From JBHIBA01 sp046758845 (GTDB lineage Bacteria > UBA8248 > JACPRG01 > G963555815): a stretch of 14,199 bases of DNA. Location: positions 1-14,199 of the forward strand of contig JBHIBA010000093.1 in NCBI GenBank assembly GCA_046758845.1, given 5' to 3'. How positions within the stretch are numbered: the first letter of the stretch is position 1; each line of letters begins with the position of its first letter. Below the pieces are notes generated by a model. That model was not told where the DNA came from. It searched no databases and saw nothing but the letters and a program-made list of their open reading frames with translations. Made by a program: the position numbers and the translations under genes. This document shows positions 6,417 to 14,145 of the stretch, one piece after another.

Positions 6417-6756
6417 CCAGGGGGACTTTTTTGAAAAACCGTCCCCCTGGACCCCCTGAAAAACTTTTGACGGCCTAGCATTGCATGGCCGGGCCTGCTT
6501 TGGGATGTGTGTGGGGTTGGCAGGACCGGTGGTCTGTCGCCTATTGGTGGCTTCTTTCTTTGGCCGGATGCCCGTCTGCCTGCGGCAGCCGCAGCATCCG
6601 GCCAATGAGCCAGTTTTAGGCGATGGAATGCGGCCCTGCAGGGCCGCATTCCATCGCGAACAAAAAGTTTTGCGGGGGGGTGTGGGGGGGCGCCTTTCAA
6701 AAAGCGCCCCCCGCAATCATTCTGCCAGAACGCCAGTGCCCAAAAAGCGCCCCCCG
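6417..6756 (+). repeat. Structured dispersed repeat, copy CD (most complete copy)
   Basis: Order of parts. HP-I: perfect 10-bp stem CCAGGGGGAC (6417-6426) / GTCCCCCTGG (6441-6450). Box AAAACTTTTGACGG. A degenerate GGCC-stem (about 6473-6496). A G/T-rich segment. HP-II: 12-bp stem 6560-6571 / 6594-6605 with an inner 5-bp stem 6576-6580 / 6584-6588. Linker GCCAGTTTTAGGCGA (6609-6623). HP-III: 36-bp perfect palindrome (6621-6656). HP-IV: 9-bp stem 6685-6693 / 6704-6712, which is an HP-I-type module in reverse, so the unit ends in inverted repeats. End module 6731-6756. It lies between two divergent gene starts. The surrounding 6263-6416 and 6757-6881 show no gene. Confidence 0.85.
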
Positions 6757-6881
6757 GGATGAACAAAAGCGAGTCCTTGTCTGTGTGGTGGACATTTCCA
6801 GGCTTCGGCAGCATGATGAGATGAATCGCGCGAGGACGCCCGGTCGAACTCAGCGCACTGTGACATGCAAGTCAGCGGACG

Positions 6882-8078
6882 ATGACCCCTGGAACGGAAT
6901 GGCTCAACGAGATTGATTCGGAAGCCCTGATCCGAACGCTTGTGGAGGCGATTGGAATCCCCAGCCCCACCGGTTCGGAGCGGGAGATGGGGGAATACAC
7001 CGCCCAGCGGATGCGGGCTGCGGGCCTCGAGGTGGCGGAGGCGACGCTCCGCCCAGAGAGCCCGAACTTCCTGGGACGCCTTTCGGGAAAGAGGCCCGGA
7101 ATCACACTCTGCTTTCACGCCCACCTCGATACCGTACCCCCCGGCAGTCTCGCCTCCTGGACGAAGGACCCCTTCGCCGGTGTGGTGGAAAACGGCCGCG
7201 TCTTCGGCCGGGGCGCCTGCGACGTGAAGAACGACATCGCCGTGATGCTCAGCGTTGCCGAAGTGTTGGCCGCGCACCGGGAGGACCTGTCGGGAAACCT
7301 CTTGCTCTGCTTCGCCTCAGGCGAAGAGTTTGGAGAGCCCGGGGGGACGATCCACGTCGTCGAAAAGGGAGTCTTGAGGGGTGTGGACTTCGCCGTGGTG
7401 GGGGAGCAGACCGAGTGTCACGTGGCGGCGGCGCACCGCGGGGGCGTCCACCTCCGGGTGAGCGTCAAAGGAAAGGCGGCCCACAGCAGCATCGCTGACC
7501 GGGCGGGGGTGAACGCCATCTACAAGATGAGCCGCATCGTGGAGACCATCCGGACAGAGTACATACCCACGATTCACGCCCGGACCCACCCCTATCTTCC
7601 CCCCCCAACGGCCAACGTGGCGATCATCCAAGGCGGGGTGAAACCCAACATGGTCCCGGACCAATGCGAGATGGTCATGGACAGGCGGACCCTTCCCCAC
7701 GAGACGCCCGAGCAAGCCAGAGAGGAGATTGTCGCCATCGTGGATGCGCTTCGCCGGGATGACCCCGAACTGGACGCCAGCGTCGAGATTACAAAAATCT
7801 TTACTCCCTTCGAGACGGACGCTCAACACCCCTATGTCCAGCGCATGCTCCGGGTGGTCGAAAGGGTCCTCGGCTCCCCCCAGCGCCCCATGGGATACAT
7901 GGCGGGAACGGACGCCCGACATTTTTCCAGCGCAGGAATCCCCGCCGTGGTTTTCGGACCCGGGGAGTTTTCTCAGGCGCACGCCGCCGATGAATCGGTC
8001 TCTATCGACCAGCTCGAAAAAGCCTCCCGCATCCTGACGCTTCTGGCCTCCGACCTCCTCGGCAAGCCGCCCGGCTGA
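6882..8078 (+). CDS. M20-family ArgE/DapE-type deacylase
   Basis: A 398-aa zinc-dependent amidohydrolase of the acetylornithine deacetylase/succinyl-diaminopimelate desuccinylase group, probably cytoplasmic. All expected residues are visible: HAHLDT (H81, D83), GRGACDVKND (D114), the Glu-Glu pair in ASGEEFG (E148 general base, E149 ligand), VGEQT (E175), the lid-domain His in GKAAHSS (H201), and the C-terminal ligand His in FSQAHAADE (H367). It is therefore a good catalytic contrast to the divergent M20 protein at 1997-3292. The substrate is uncertain: the whole class is often labelled ArgE or DapE without proof, and no arginine or lysine gene is near. The ribosome binding site is weak. It is a single gene between two inverted copies of the structured repeat, with a 26-bp exact inverted pair just outside it. 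Confidence 0.88.
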   Translation: MTPGTEWLNEIDSEALIRTLVEAIGIPSPTGSEREMGEYTAQRMRAAGLEVAEATLRPESPNFLGRLSGKRPGITLCFHAHLDTVPPGSLASWTKDPFAGVVENGRVFGRGACDVKNDIAVMLSVAEVLAAHREDLSGNLLLCFASGEEFGEPGGTIHVVEKGVLRGVDFAVVGEQTECHVAAAHRGGVHLRVSVKGKAAHSSIADRAGVNAIYKMSRIVETIRTEYIPTIHARTHPYLPPPTANVAIIQGGVKPNMVPDQCEMVMDRRTLPHETPEQAREEIVAIVDALRRDDPELDASVEITKIFTPFETDAQHPYVQRMLRVVERVLGSPQRPMGYMAGTDARHFSSAGIPAVVFGPGEFSQAHAADESVSIDQLEKASRILTLLASDLLGKPPG

Positions 8079-8096
8079 AACAGCACTATCATTTCG

Positions 8097-8505
8097 CGGG
8101 GGGCGCTTTTTGGGCACTGGCGTGCCGGCCGGACTGCGGTTGGAGGCATGTCTGCTTAAGCCGAGCGACTTTGGCGCACACCTTTCGAGAGGTGATTCAC
8201 CAGGCACGCCAGTGCGGAAACCCGACGCCGCGCGTCCGCCCCCCCGCCCTACCTTTTCTTCGCGAAAGAGAGCGGCCCTGATGGGCCGCTCTCTTTCGCC
8301 TAAAACTGGCCCGTTGCCCGAATGCGGGAGCCTTGCGGAGCAAGGCGCGCATTCGGGCAAAGACACGAGCCATCGCCAGGCCCCAGACAACCAGCCTCGC
8401 CAAACCCACGCCCAACCCAAAAGCAGGCCCGGCCACGCAGTGCCGGGCCGTCAAAAGTTTTCCGGGGGGTTTTAGGGGGGCCGGTTTTCAAAAAGGCCCC
8501 CCTAA
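8097..8505 (-). repeat. Structured dispersed repeat, copy E (inverted partner of CD, with an extra insert)
   Basis: Read on the minus strand it has the same order as copy CD. HP-I: 11-bp stem (8472-8482 / 8495-8505). Box CCGTCAAAAGTTTTCC (+ strand). Perfect 8-bp stem GGCCCGGC / GCCGGGCC. G/T-rich segment. HP-II: 13-bp stem 8314-8326 / 8348-8360 with an inner 7-bp stem 8330-8336 / 8340-8346. The identical 15-nt linker (8296-8310). HP-III: 16-bp perfect stem 8263-8278 / 8283-8298. A decayed HP-IV follows (G-run without its partner). Then comes an extra segment of about 100 bp before the end module 8097-8122. It fills the whole gap between two convergent genes, 8079-8525; no gene is seen there. 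Confidence 0.85.
8114..8215. repeat. Small inverted-repeat unit inside copy E
   Basis: GCACTGGCGTGCC (8114-8126) and its exact reverse complement GGCACGCCAGTGC (8203-8215) bound a segment of about 100 bp. This segment is absent from copy CD. It reads as a nested MITE-like insertion or as a further hairpin module, with the small stem GGTGA / TCACC also present inside. Confidence 0.5.
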
Positions 8506-8525
8506 GCATGTTCGGGTTCCCTCCA

Positions 8526-10484
8526 TCACTGATTGCGCTCCTCGCCTTTGAAGAAGACGGCCGCCAGGGGGGGGAGGGTGAGGTTGAGGGAATAGGGGCG
8601 GCCGTGGCATGGGGTTGCCGAAGCGAAGAGGCCGCCCTGGTTGCCTACCCCGCTCCCGCCGTACTCCACCGCATCGCTGTTCAACAATTCTCTCCAATAG
8701 CCCCCGTGCGGAGCCCCCACCCGGTAGTTGTAACGAGGGACGGGTGTGAAGTTGCAGACCGCGAGGACGGTGGCCTCGCCCGACCTCGCCCGGCGAAGGA
8801 AGCTCAGAATGCTCTGCTGGCTGTCGCTGGCGTCAATCCACTCGAACCCCCTGCTGTCGCAGTCGAGCTCGTGACAGGCCGGCTCGTTCCGGTACAAACG
8901 GTTCAGGTCCGCCACCCACCCTTGCAATTCCGTATGCCGGGCGTAATTCAGCAGATTCCAGTCCAGGCTTCCGTCGTGGTCCCACTCGCTCCACTGTCCG
9001 AATTCGGCCCCCATGAAAATCAGTTTCTTGCCGGGCTGGGCGTACATATAGCCGAGCAGCAGCCTCAAGTTGGCGAATTTCTGCCAGTCGTCCCCCGGCA
9101 TCTTTCCCAAGAGAGACCCCTTCCCGTGCACAACCTCATCGTGGGAAAGCGGGAGGACGAAGTTCTCCGAGAAGGAGTACAGCGAGCGGAAGGTGATCTC
9201 GTTGTGATGATACTTGTGATGGACGGGGTCCCGGCTCACGTATCCCAACGTATCGTGCATCCAACCCATGTCCCACTTCAGGCCGAAGCCCAGTCCCCCC
9301 AGGTTGGTCGGGCGGGAGACCATGGGCCAGGCGGTCGATTCCTCGGCGATGGTCTGGACGTCGGGATGGCGCTCGTAAACGGCCTCGTTGAGGCGGCGGA
9401 GGAATTCGATGGCCTCGAGGTTTTCGTTTCCCCCGAAACGGTTTGGAATCCATTCCCCTTCCTTGCGGGCGTAATCCAGGTAGAGCATCGAGGCCACCGC
9501 GTCCACCCGAAGGCCGTCCGCGTGGTAATTCTCCAGCCAGAAAAGGGCGTTGCTGATGAGGAAGCTGCGGACCTCGTGTCGTCCGTAGTTAAAAATGTTG
9601 CTCCCCCATTCGGCGTGCAGTCCCAGCCGGGGATCGGCGTGCTCGTAGATGTGGGTCCCGTCAAAGTAGGCGAGGCTGTGTCCGTCGGTGGGGAAGTGGG
9701 AGGGAACCCAGTCGAGGATGACGCCGATTCCGTTCTGGTGCAGGGCGTCGATGAGGTGCATGAAGTCCTGGGGGGAGCCGTACCGGCTCGTGGGGGCGAA
9801 ATAGCCCGCAACCTGGTATCCCCAGGAACCGTAAAAGGGGTGCTCCATGACCGGCAGGAACTCCACATGGGTGAAGCCCATCTGCTTCACGTGCTCGATG
9901 AGCGGGCGGGCGAGCTCCCGATAGGAGAGCGAGCGGTTTTTCTCCTCCGGCACCCGCCTCCAAGAACCCAGGTGGACCTCGTAAATCGCGAGGGGGGCGT
10001 CCAGGGCGTTTCGTGTACTCCGCTCCTCCATCCACTCCCGGTCTTTCCAGGAATGTTCCAGATCCCAAACGATAGAGGCCGTTTTCGGGGGGATTTCAGA
10101 CCGGAAGGCGAAGGGATCGGCCTTATCCACCCGGTATCCGTGATTTCTGGAAAGGATGTGATACTTATAGCGAGCTCCCCGGCCCACTTGAGGGATGGAC
10201 CCCTCCCAGATCCCGGACTGTCCCCTTTGAGACAAGGGATGGCTGCCGGTGTTCCAACCGTTGAAATCCCCCATCACAAAAACCCGCTCGGCGTTGGGCG
10301 CCCAGACAGCGAAGTAAGTCCCCTCCCACCCGTTTCGGCTCAGGGGATGCGCCCCCAGCTTCTCGTAGAGACGATAGTGGGTTCCCTCATTGAAGAGGAA
10401 GAGGTCATCTTCGCTCAAAAGGGACATGTCGTGGCGGACGGGCTCGGTATGCGCCTTTTCCCGGGAGGTCTTCTCAGCGTTCAT
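8526..10484 (-). CDS. glgB: 1,4-alpha-glucan branching enzyme
   Basis: A GH13 branching enzyme of 652 aa from the chosen start. It cuts an alpha-1,4 glucan and re-attaches the segment as an alpha-1,6 branch in glycogen synthesis. The N-terminal CBM48 region contains YFAVWAPNAERVFVMGDFNG. The catalytic barrel contains YEVHLGSW, GYQVAGYFAPTSRYG, the nucleophile in ADGLRVDAV (D328), the acid/base segment AEEST (about 380-384) and SHDEVVHGKG (D449). The C-terminal beta domain ends at PLAAVFFKGEE. The frame stays open upstream to a TTG at 10631, but those 49 residues are Arg/Ser-rich, unlike GlgB, and overlap another plausible small gene, so the ATG at 10484 is preferred; neither start has a strong ribosome site. 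No glgA, glgC or glgP is next to it. It ends convergently against repeat copy E. Confidence 0.95.
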   Translation of the reverse strand: MNAEKTSREKAHTEPVRHDMSLLSEDDLFLFNEGTHYRLYEKLGAHPLSRNGWEGTYFAVWAPNAERVFVMGDFNGWNTGSHPLSQRGQSGIWEGSIPQVGRGARYKYHILSRNHGYRVDKADPFAFRSEIPPKTASIVWDLEHSWKDREWMEERSTRNALDAPLAIYEVHLGSWRRVPEEKNRSLSYRELARPLIEHVKQMGFTHVEFLPVMEHPFYGSWGYQVAGYFAPTSRYGSPQDFMHLIDALHQNGIGVILDWVPSHFPTDGHSLAYFDGTHIYEHADPRLGLHAEWGSNIFNYGRHEVRSFLISNALFWLENYHADGLRVDAVASMLYLDYARKEGEWIPNRFGGNENLEAIEFLRRLNEAVYERHPDVQTIAEESTAWPMVSRPTNLGGLGFGLKWDMGWMHDTLGYVSRDPVHHKYHHNEITFRSLYSFSENFVLPLSHDEVVHGKGSLLGKMPGDDWQKFANLRLLLGYMYAQPGKKLIFMGAEFGQWSEWDHDGSLDWNLLNYARHTELQGWVADLNRLYRNEPACHELDCDSRGFEWIDASDSQQSILSFLRRARSGEATVLAVCNFTPVPRYNYRVGAPHGGYWRELLNSDAVEYGGSGVGNQGGLFASATPCHGRPYSLNLTLPPLAAVFFKGEERNQ

Positions 10485-10665
10485 TTTGTTCTTGCCCGAC
10501 TTCCGGCTCGCCCCGGCCAGGGTTCGGTCCGAGCTCTGGGATGCGCGGCGAACCCTTTGCCAAGAGGACCCGCACAGCGAGTTCAAAATCTCCAGGCTTC
10601 CCCGCCCGAACGCCTTGAATCGCTCCATCAAAGCGATCAGTCGCTCTGTTCACCACTTCATCCAT
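10474..10665 (-). CDS. Possible 63-aa protein overlapping the glgB start
   Basis: No family is recognised. The product begins MDEVVNRATDRFDGAIQGVR and is charged, with a Gly/Pro/Glu-rich C-terminus. It starts 41 nt after the MFS gene stop. Its own stop (10474-10476) overlaps the preferred glgB ATG by 11 nt, an arrangement compatible with translational coupling. Its amino-acid composition is more protein-like than the alternative reading of the same DNA as a glgB N-terminal extension. Only a weak AGG lies upstream of its ATG. Either this ORF or a longer glgB N-terminus is real, probably not both. Confidence 0.35.
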   Translation of the reverse strand: MDEVVNRATDRFDGAIQGVRAGKPGDFELAVRVLLAKGSPRIPELGPNPGRGEPEVGQEQNER

Positions 10666-10706
10666 ATCATTCAGCCTAGATAAGAACAACCGAACAGGCC
10701 CTGACG

Positions 10707-12242
10707 TTACCGTTCAGGGAAATCATTGAAAAAGCGTATGAGTCTGCCAAATGGGAACCCCGTCAACCGGACCGGTCCACCAACCGTCGTGAGGTGCCCG
10801 GCCCCGCGCATCCCCTCGGCAAGAAGCTCTCGGACGACAATCGGCTCCTCCACTTCACCTTCCTCTCTCACCAGCGCAAGCCGATGAGTCGCGTAGAGGC
10901 CGATCAACACAGCGGAGAAGAACAGGAAGTCCAAACCCCGCAAGTTGAGGAGGGGGAAAGAGACCTCCCTTGCACTGCCGGACTCAAAGTACCCCAACAT
11001 CAGATAGAGCTCGCGAGAGGCGAATAGGTAGGCAAGGCCTCCCCCGAGCAGGGCTGCGACCCCGGAGAACAGGGACGCCGTCATGGCGTTGACTGCAAGG
11101 TATCCCGTCGCCTCCCCCTCCGGCGCCAGTTTCAAGGCGATGTTGCTCGACGCCAGCGTCACCCCCGCCATCGAGACCCCCAAGGCGACGTGGATCAGAA
11201 TGAGGAGCACCGGCGTGAGGATGAGTGTTTCCGGGATGGCGGCGAAGGGCCAGGCCAGGATGCCCAAGAAGAAAAGGGGGCCGCTCACCGCCAGGACGGA
11301 CTTGTTGCTGAACCGGTCCGAGATCCCGCCCCAGAGATTAAGGGCCAGCATGTTGGACAGCGTGCTGATGACGGTCATGACGACCACCCAGCTGATAGGG
11401 AGCCCCAGGCGCCTCAGCATGTAGACGGCGAAAAAGGGCGCCGCCAGATTGATGGCGAAGCTCCAGGCGGCCAGGAAGTGCAGCAACCGGCGAAAGTTGT
11501 CGTCCTGTAATGCCTTGGCAAGGATCTTCCGAAGGGAAAAGGGTTCCGCCGGTGGCGGCGTCACAGGCTCAGGGATTCGGGCGAGAGAGTAAGCCCCGGC
11601 CAGGCCCAAGACTGTCCCCACCAGGAACACCAAAAGATATCCGTGGAGTTCGAACGCCGGGAAAACGCGTTTCCAATAAGTCAACAGGTAACCGGCCGCG
11701 AGACTGGCCGCCATTGCCGCGCCCAGTTGGAGACGCATCCGGTTGGACATCAGCCGGCCCTGCTTCTCCGACGGAAGAGTGTCGCGCGTCCACGAGCTCC
11801 AACCACAATTCGAGACCGCCGCCAAACAGGAAGAGAGGAAAAACACGACCACCGCCCACTTCAGCGCCTCGGATCCGGCCAGAACCAGGGGAAGCGCCAT
11901 CAGCGGAATCCACAGCAGGCGGGCCAGCGCGGCCCCGAGAAACGAGATGAGCTTCCGCTGGCCGATGCGGTCCACAAGACAGATGGAGGGCAATTGGAGC
12001 AATTGAGTCAGGAAGGGAAATGAAGCCATCAGGCCCACGTGAAAGTTTGTGCCCCCCAACAGAAGGATGAACGCCACCAGGAAGGCGCCCGAGTGGAGGG
12101 AGGTCATGACCTGGCTGGTCACTCCGTCCCGGACCAGCCACCGGTATCCCGTGGAGTTCTCTTTCTGGGAAGGCATTCGGTCAGTCGGCGAGAGCCGCTG
12201 CCAAATGCGGGCGAGAGGCTGGGTTTCCGGTCGCTCTGTCAT
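10707..12242 (-). CDS. MFS transporter of unknown substrate
   Basis: A 511-aa inner-membrane protein with about 12 predicted membrane helices in two halves joined by a cytoplasmic loop (about residues 225-245, PVTPPPAEPFSLRKILAKAL). The first loop carries LVDRIGQRKL, corresponding to the MFS loop 2-3 D-x-x-G-x-R-x pattern. A matching GGISDRFSNKS lies in the second half, and SWTRDTLPSEKQGRLMSNRM lies between helices 4 and 5. The N-terminal ~40 residues and C-terminal ~50 residues are soluble. AAGGA is very close to the ATG at 12242; an internal ATG (12176) is an alternative start. It is first in a minus-strand group with the possible 63-aa ORF and glgB, and divergent from the NSS transporter. 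A role in sugar export or import with glgB would be only a guess. Confidence 0.82.
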   Translation of the reverse strand: MTERPETQPLARIWQRLSPTDRMPSQKENSTGYRWLVRDGVTSQVMTSLHSGAFLVAFILLLGGTNFHVGLMASFPFLTQLLQLPSICLVDRIGQRKLISFLGAALARLLWIPLMALPLVLAGSEALKWAVVVFFLSSCLAAVSNCGWSSWTRDTLPSEKQGRLMSNRMRLQLGAAMAASLAAGYLLTYWKRVFPAFELHGYLLVFLVGTVLGLAGAYSLARIPEPVTPPPAEPFSLRKILAKALQDDNFRRLLHFLAAWSFAINLAAPFFAVYMLRRLGLPISWVVVMTVISTLSNMLALNLWGGISDRFSNKSVLAVSGPLFFLGILAWPFAAIPETLILTPVLLILIHVALGVSMAGVTLASSNIALKLAPEGEATGYLAVNAMTASLFSGVAALLGGGLAYLFASRELYLMLGYFESGSAREVSFPLLNLRGLDFLFFSAVLIGLYATHRLALVREEGEVEEPIVVRELLAEGMRGAGHLTTVGGPVRLTGFPFGRLIRFFNDFPER

Positions 12243-12611
12243 TTCCTTGAGAGCCTGGGATGAAGGGTGGAAATCCCATCGTCTCGGTTCGAGTCGTTTT
12301 TCATCCGCTAGGATATGGGATTGCCGTCAAGTTTTCGCCCTCGGCGAAGTCCCAGGGAAGGATTTGGGATCGAAGTTGAAAAAGTCAACCGCCCATCCGT
12401 CAGAAAATTCATTTGTGGATTGCCCGGCCTGGCGAGGAAGGCGGCCTTGATTGAAAGAGGCTTTTAAAGCGCTACGCGCCCAAAAGGCGCCCATACCGTA
12501 AGCCGGACCGCTTGCCAAAAACACACAGAATACGGGGCTTGAATCGGGCGGCGGTCCGGTCCTCGGCCCGTGATAGAATTCACGGGTTTCTCGGAGCCGA
12601 AGGGGGAGAAG
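12243..12611. other. Divergent intergenic region between MFS and NSS transporter genes
   Basis: This stretch of about 370 bp has no convincing gene. It contains small palindromes: GTTGA / TCAAC around 12375-12389, GCGCC / GGCGC at 12476-12490, and the stronger CCCGTGA / TCACGGG element described separately. No clean promoter for the MFS gene is visible; TTGACG-like and TTGACT-like hexamers occur without a good -10 partner. Confidence 0.5.
12567..12586 (+). promoter_or_regulatory. Inverted repeat over a -10-like hexamer upstream of the NSS transporter
   Basis: CCCGTGA (12567-12573) and TCACGGG (12580-12586) form a perfect 7-bp inverted repeat around TAGAAT, which matches the -10 consensus at five of six bases. 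No good -35 lies 17 nt upstream. If this is the -10, transcription starts near 12586, and a short leader with AAGGGGGAG leads to the TTG start at 12612. A repressor or activator binding site is plausible. Confidence 0.4.
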
Positions 12612-14102
12612 TTGCCGAGCGCAACCGGTCATCCAGCACGCGGGGAGTGGGGCAGCCGTCTCGGCTTCATCTTGGCGGCGATGGGGTCCGCCGTGGGCCT
12701 GGGCAACATCTGGCGCTTCCCCCACATGGCTTACAGCAACGGCGGAGGGGCCTTCCTGATCCCGTACGCCGTGGCCTTCATCACCGTGGGCGTTCCCCTC
12801 ATGCTTCTGGAATTCGGCCTGGGCCACAGGACGGGCAAGAGCGCCCCCCTGGCCATGGCCGAGGGAGGCAAAGGCTGGGAGTGGATCGGCTGGTGGGCGT
12901 TGTTCATCGGGATGTTCGGCGTCAACCCTTACTACTGCGTCATCATCGGGTGGACGGTGGATTACTTCGTGTACGCGTTCGGGCTGGGTTGGGGCTCCGA
13001 TCCTGGGACGTTTTTCTTCAAGGAGTTCCTGGGACGGACTTCCGGGCCGGGGGATATCGGCGGTTTCCGCTGGCCCATCGTGGCCGGGACGGTCGTGGTT
13101 TGGGGGATCACCTGGGCCGTCACCTCGCGCGGAGTCCGCCGGGGCGTGGAGCTGGCCAACAAGGTGTTCATGCCCGTGCTTTTCCTGCTCATCGTGATCC
13201 TCGTCTTCTGGAGCCTGACGCTCGAAGGCGCGGGCGCCGGCCTCAGGGCCTACCTGACGCCGGATCCCGCCGCCCTCTTGCGGCCCCGCGTCTGGATTGA
13301 CGCCTACGCCCAGATCTTCTTCAGCATGAGTCTGGGGTTCGGCATCATGATCGCCTTTGCCAGCTATCTGCCGAGGGGAACACCCATCGGCCGCTCCGCC
13401 CTCACCGTCGGCCTGGGCGACAGCCTCTTCGCCGTCTTCGCGGGCTTCGCCATCTTCGCCACCCTCGGCTACATGTCGCAGGCCGTCGGCAAACCCATCG
13501 ACGAGGTCGTGGCGAAGAGCATCGGCCTGGCCTTCGTCGCCTATCCGGAGGCCATCAACCAGCTGCCCGCCATGCGGCCCCTTTTCGGGATGATCTTTTT
13601 CCTGGCGCTGGCCATCGCGGGTCTCAGCTCGGCCATCTCCCTGACTGAGGCCTTCGTGGCGGCCCTGGTGGACAAGTTCCGCATGGAGCGCCGGCGGGCG
13701 GTGACGATCCTGTGCGGCGTGGCGTTTGTTTTGAGCCTGGCTTTTGCCACGGGGGGCGGTCTCTACTGGCTGGACATCGTGGACCGCTTCGTCACCCACT
13801 ATGGGCTGGTGGTCGTTGGCGTCCTGGAGGCGGTCCTCGTCGGCTACATCCTCAAGCCCCGATTCGTCCGGGACCATCTGAACGACCACGGCAGGGTCCA
13901 TCTGACGGGAAGGTGGGACGTTGCCGTGATGGTCTTGGTCCCCGCCATCTTGACCCTGGTCATCGGCCTGGACCTCTCCCAGGACGTCCGAGGCCCTTAT
14001 GAGGGGTATCCCTGGCCGGCGATTTTTCTATTGGGGTGGGGCTGGCTGGCGGTCCTGGCAGGGGGGGCCATCTGGCTGGCCCGCCTGAAGGGAACCCCGT
14101 AA
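12612..14102 (+). CDS. Sodium:neurotransmitter symporter (NSS/LeuT-fold) family transporter
   Basis: A 496-aa Na+-coupled amino acid (or related small amine) transporter of the inner membrane. The diagnostic first helix reads GSAVGLGNIWRFP, followed by SNGGGAFLIPY (residues about 24-52), which carries the LeuT-type Na+ and substrate backbone contacts, including the Asn of GLGN. About 11-12 membrane segments follow, with GLSSAISLTEAFVA in the region of helix 8. The frame is open from a GTG at 12570, but that codon lies in the inverted repeat with the -10-like hexamer. The TTG at 12612 has AAGGGGGAG just upstream and gives an N-terminus typical for bacterial NSS proteins, so it is preferred. 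The gene is monocistronic in view and convergent with the transposase remnant. Confidence 0.9.
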   Translation: MPSATGHPARGEWGSRLGFILAAMGSAVGLGNIWRFPHMAYSNGGGAFLIPYAVAFITVGVPLMLLEFGLGHRTGKSAPLAMAEGGKGWEWIGWWALFIGMFGVNPYYCVIIGWTVDYFVYAFGLGWGSDPGTFFFKEFLGRTSGPGDIGGFRWPIVAGTVVVWGITWAVTSRGVRRGVELANKVFMPVLFLLIVILVFWSLTLEGAGAGLRAYLTPDPAALLRPRVWIDAYAQIFFSMSLGFGIMIAFASYLPRGTPIGRSALTVGLGDSLFAVFAGFAIFATLGYMSQAVGKPIDEVVAKSIGLAFVAYPEAINQLPAMRPLFGMIFFLALAIAGLSSAISLTEAFVAALVDKFRMERRRAVTILCGVAFVLSLAFATGGGLYWLDIVDRFVTHYGLVVVGVLEAVLVGYILKPRFVRDHLNDHGRVHLTGRWDVAVMVLVPAILTLVIGLDLSQDVRGPYEGYPWPAIFLLGWGWLAVLAGGAIWLARLKGTP

Positions 14103-14145
14103 AGGGCAGCCAAACGCTGGGCCAGTCTTTGTGGTATCTGGGAAT

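Noticed and set aside
181..8505. Similar short peptides (for example GRQKF..GSRG..FQKSP and TPVPKKRPP) in frames across several intergenic gaps, suggesting a small protein family.
   Set aside because: They are translations of the structured repeat. The similarity follows DNA palindromes and linkers, frames break between copies (a stop in copy E), and starts are not shared.
8322..10679. Very long open frame on the plus strand opposite glgB (785 codons), with similar long frames opposite the metabolic cluster (2012-3640, 3361-4821) and opposite the NSS gene (12327-13901, minus).
   Set aside because: They are antisense to clear family members, are Pro/Gly/Arg/His-rich, match no recognised domain, and are expected from GC-rich codon use.
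12270..12330. GGTTCGAGTC-like segment suggesting a tRNA T-arm.
   Set aside because: No matching acceptor, D or anticodon arms can be folded around it.
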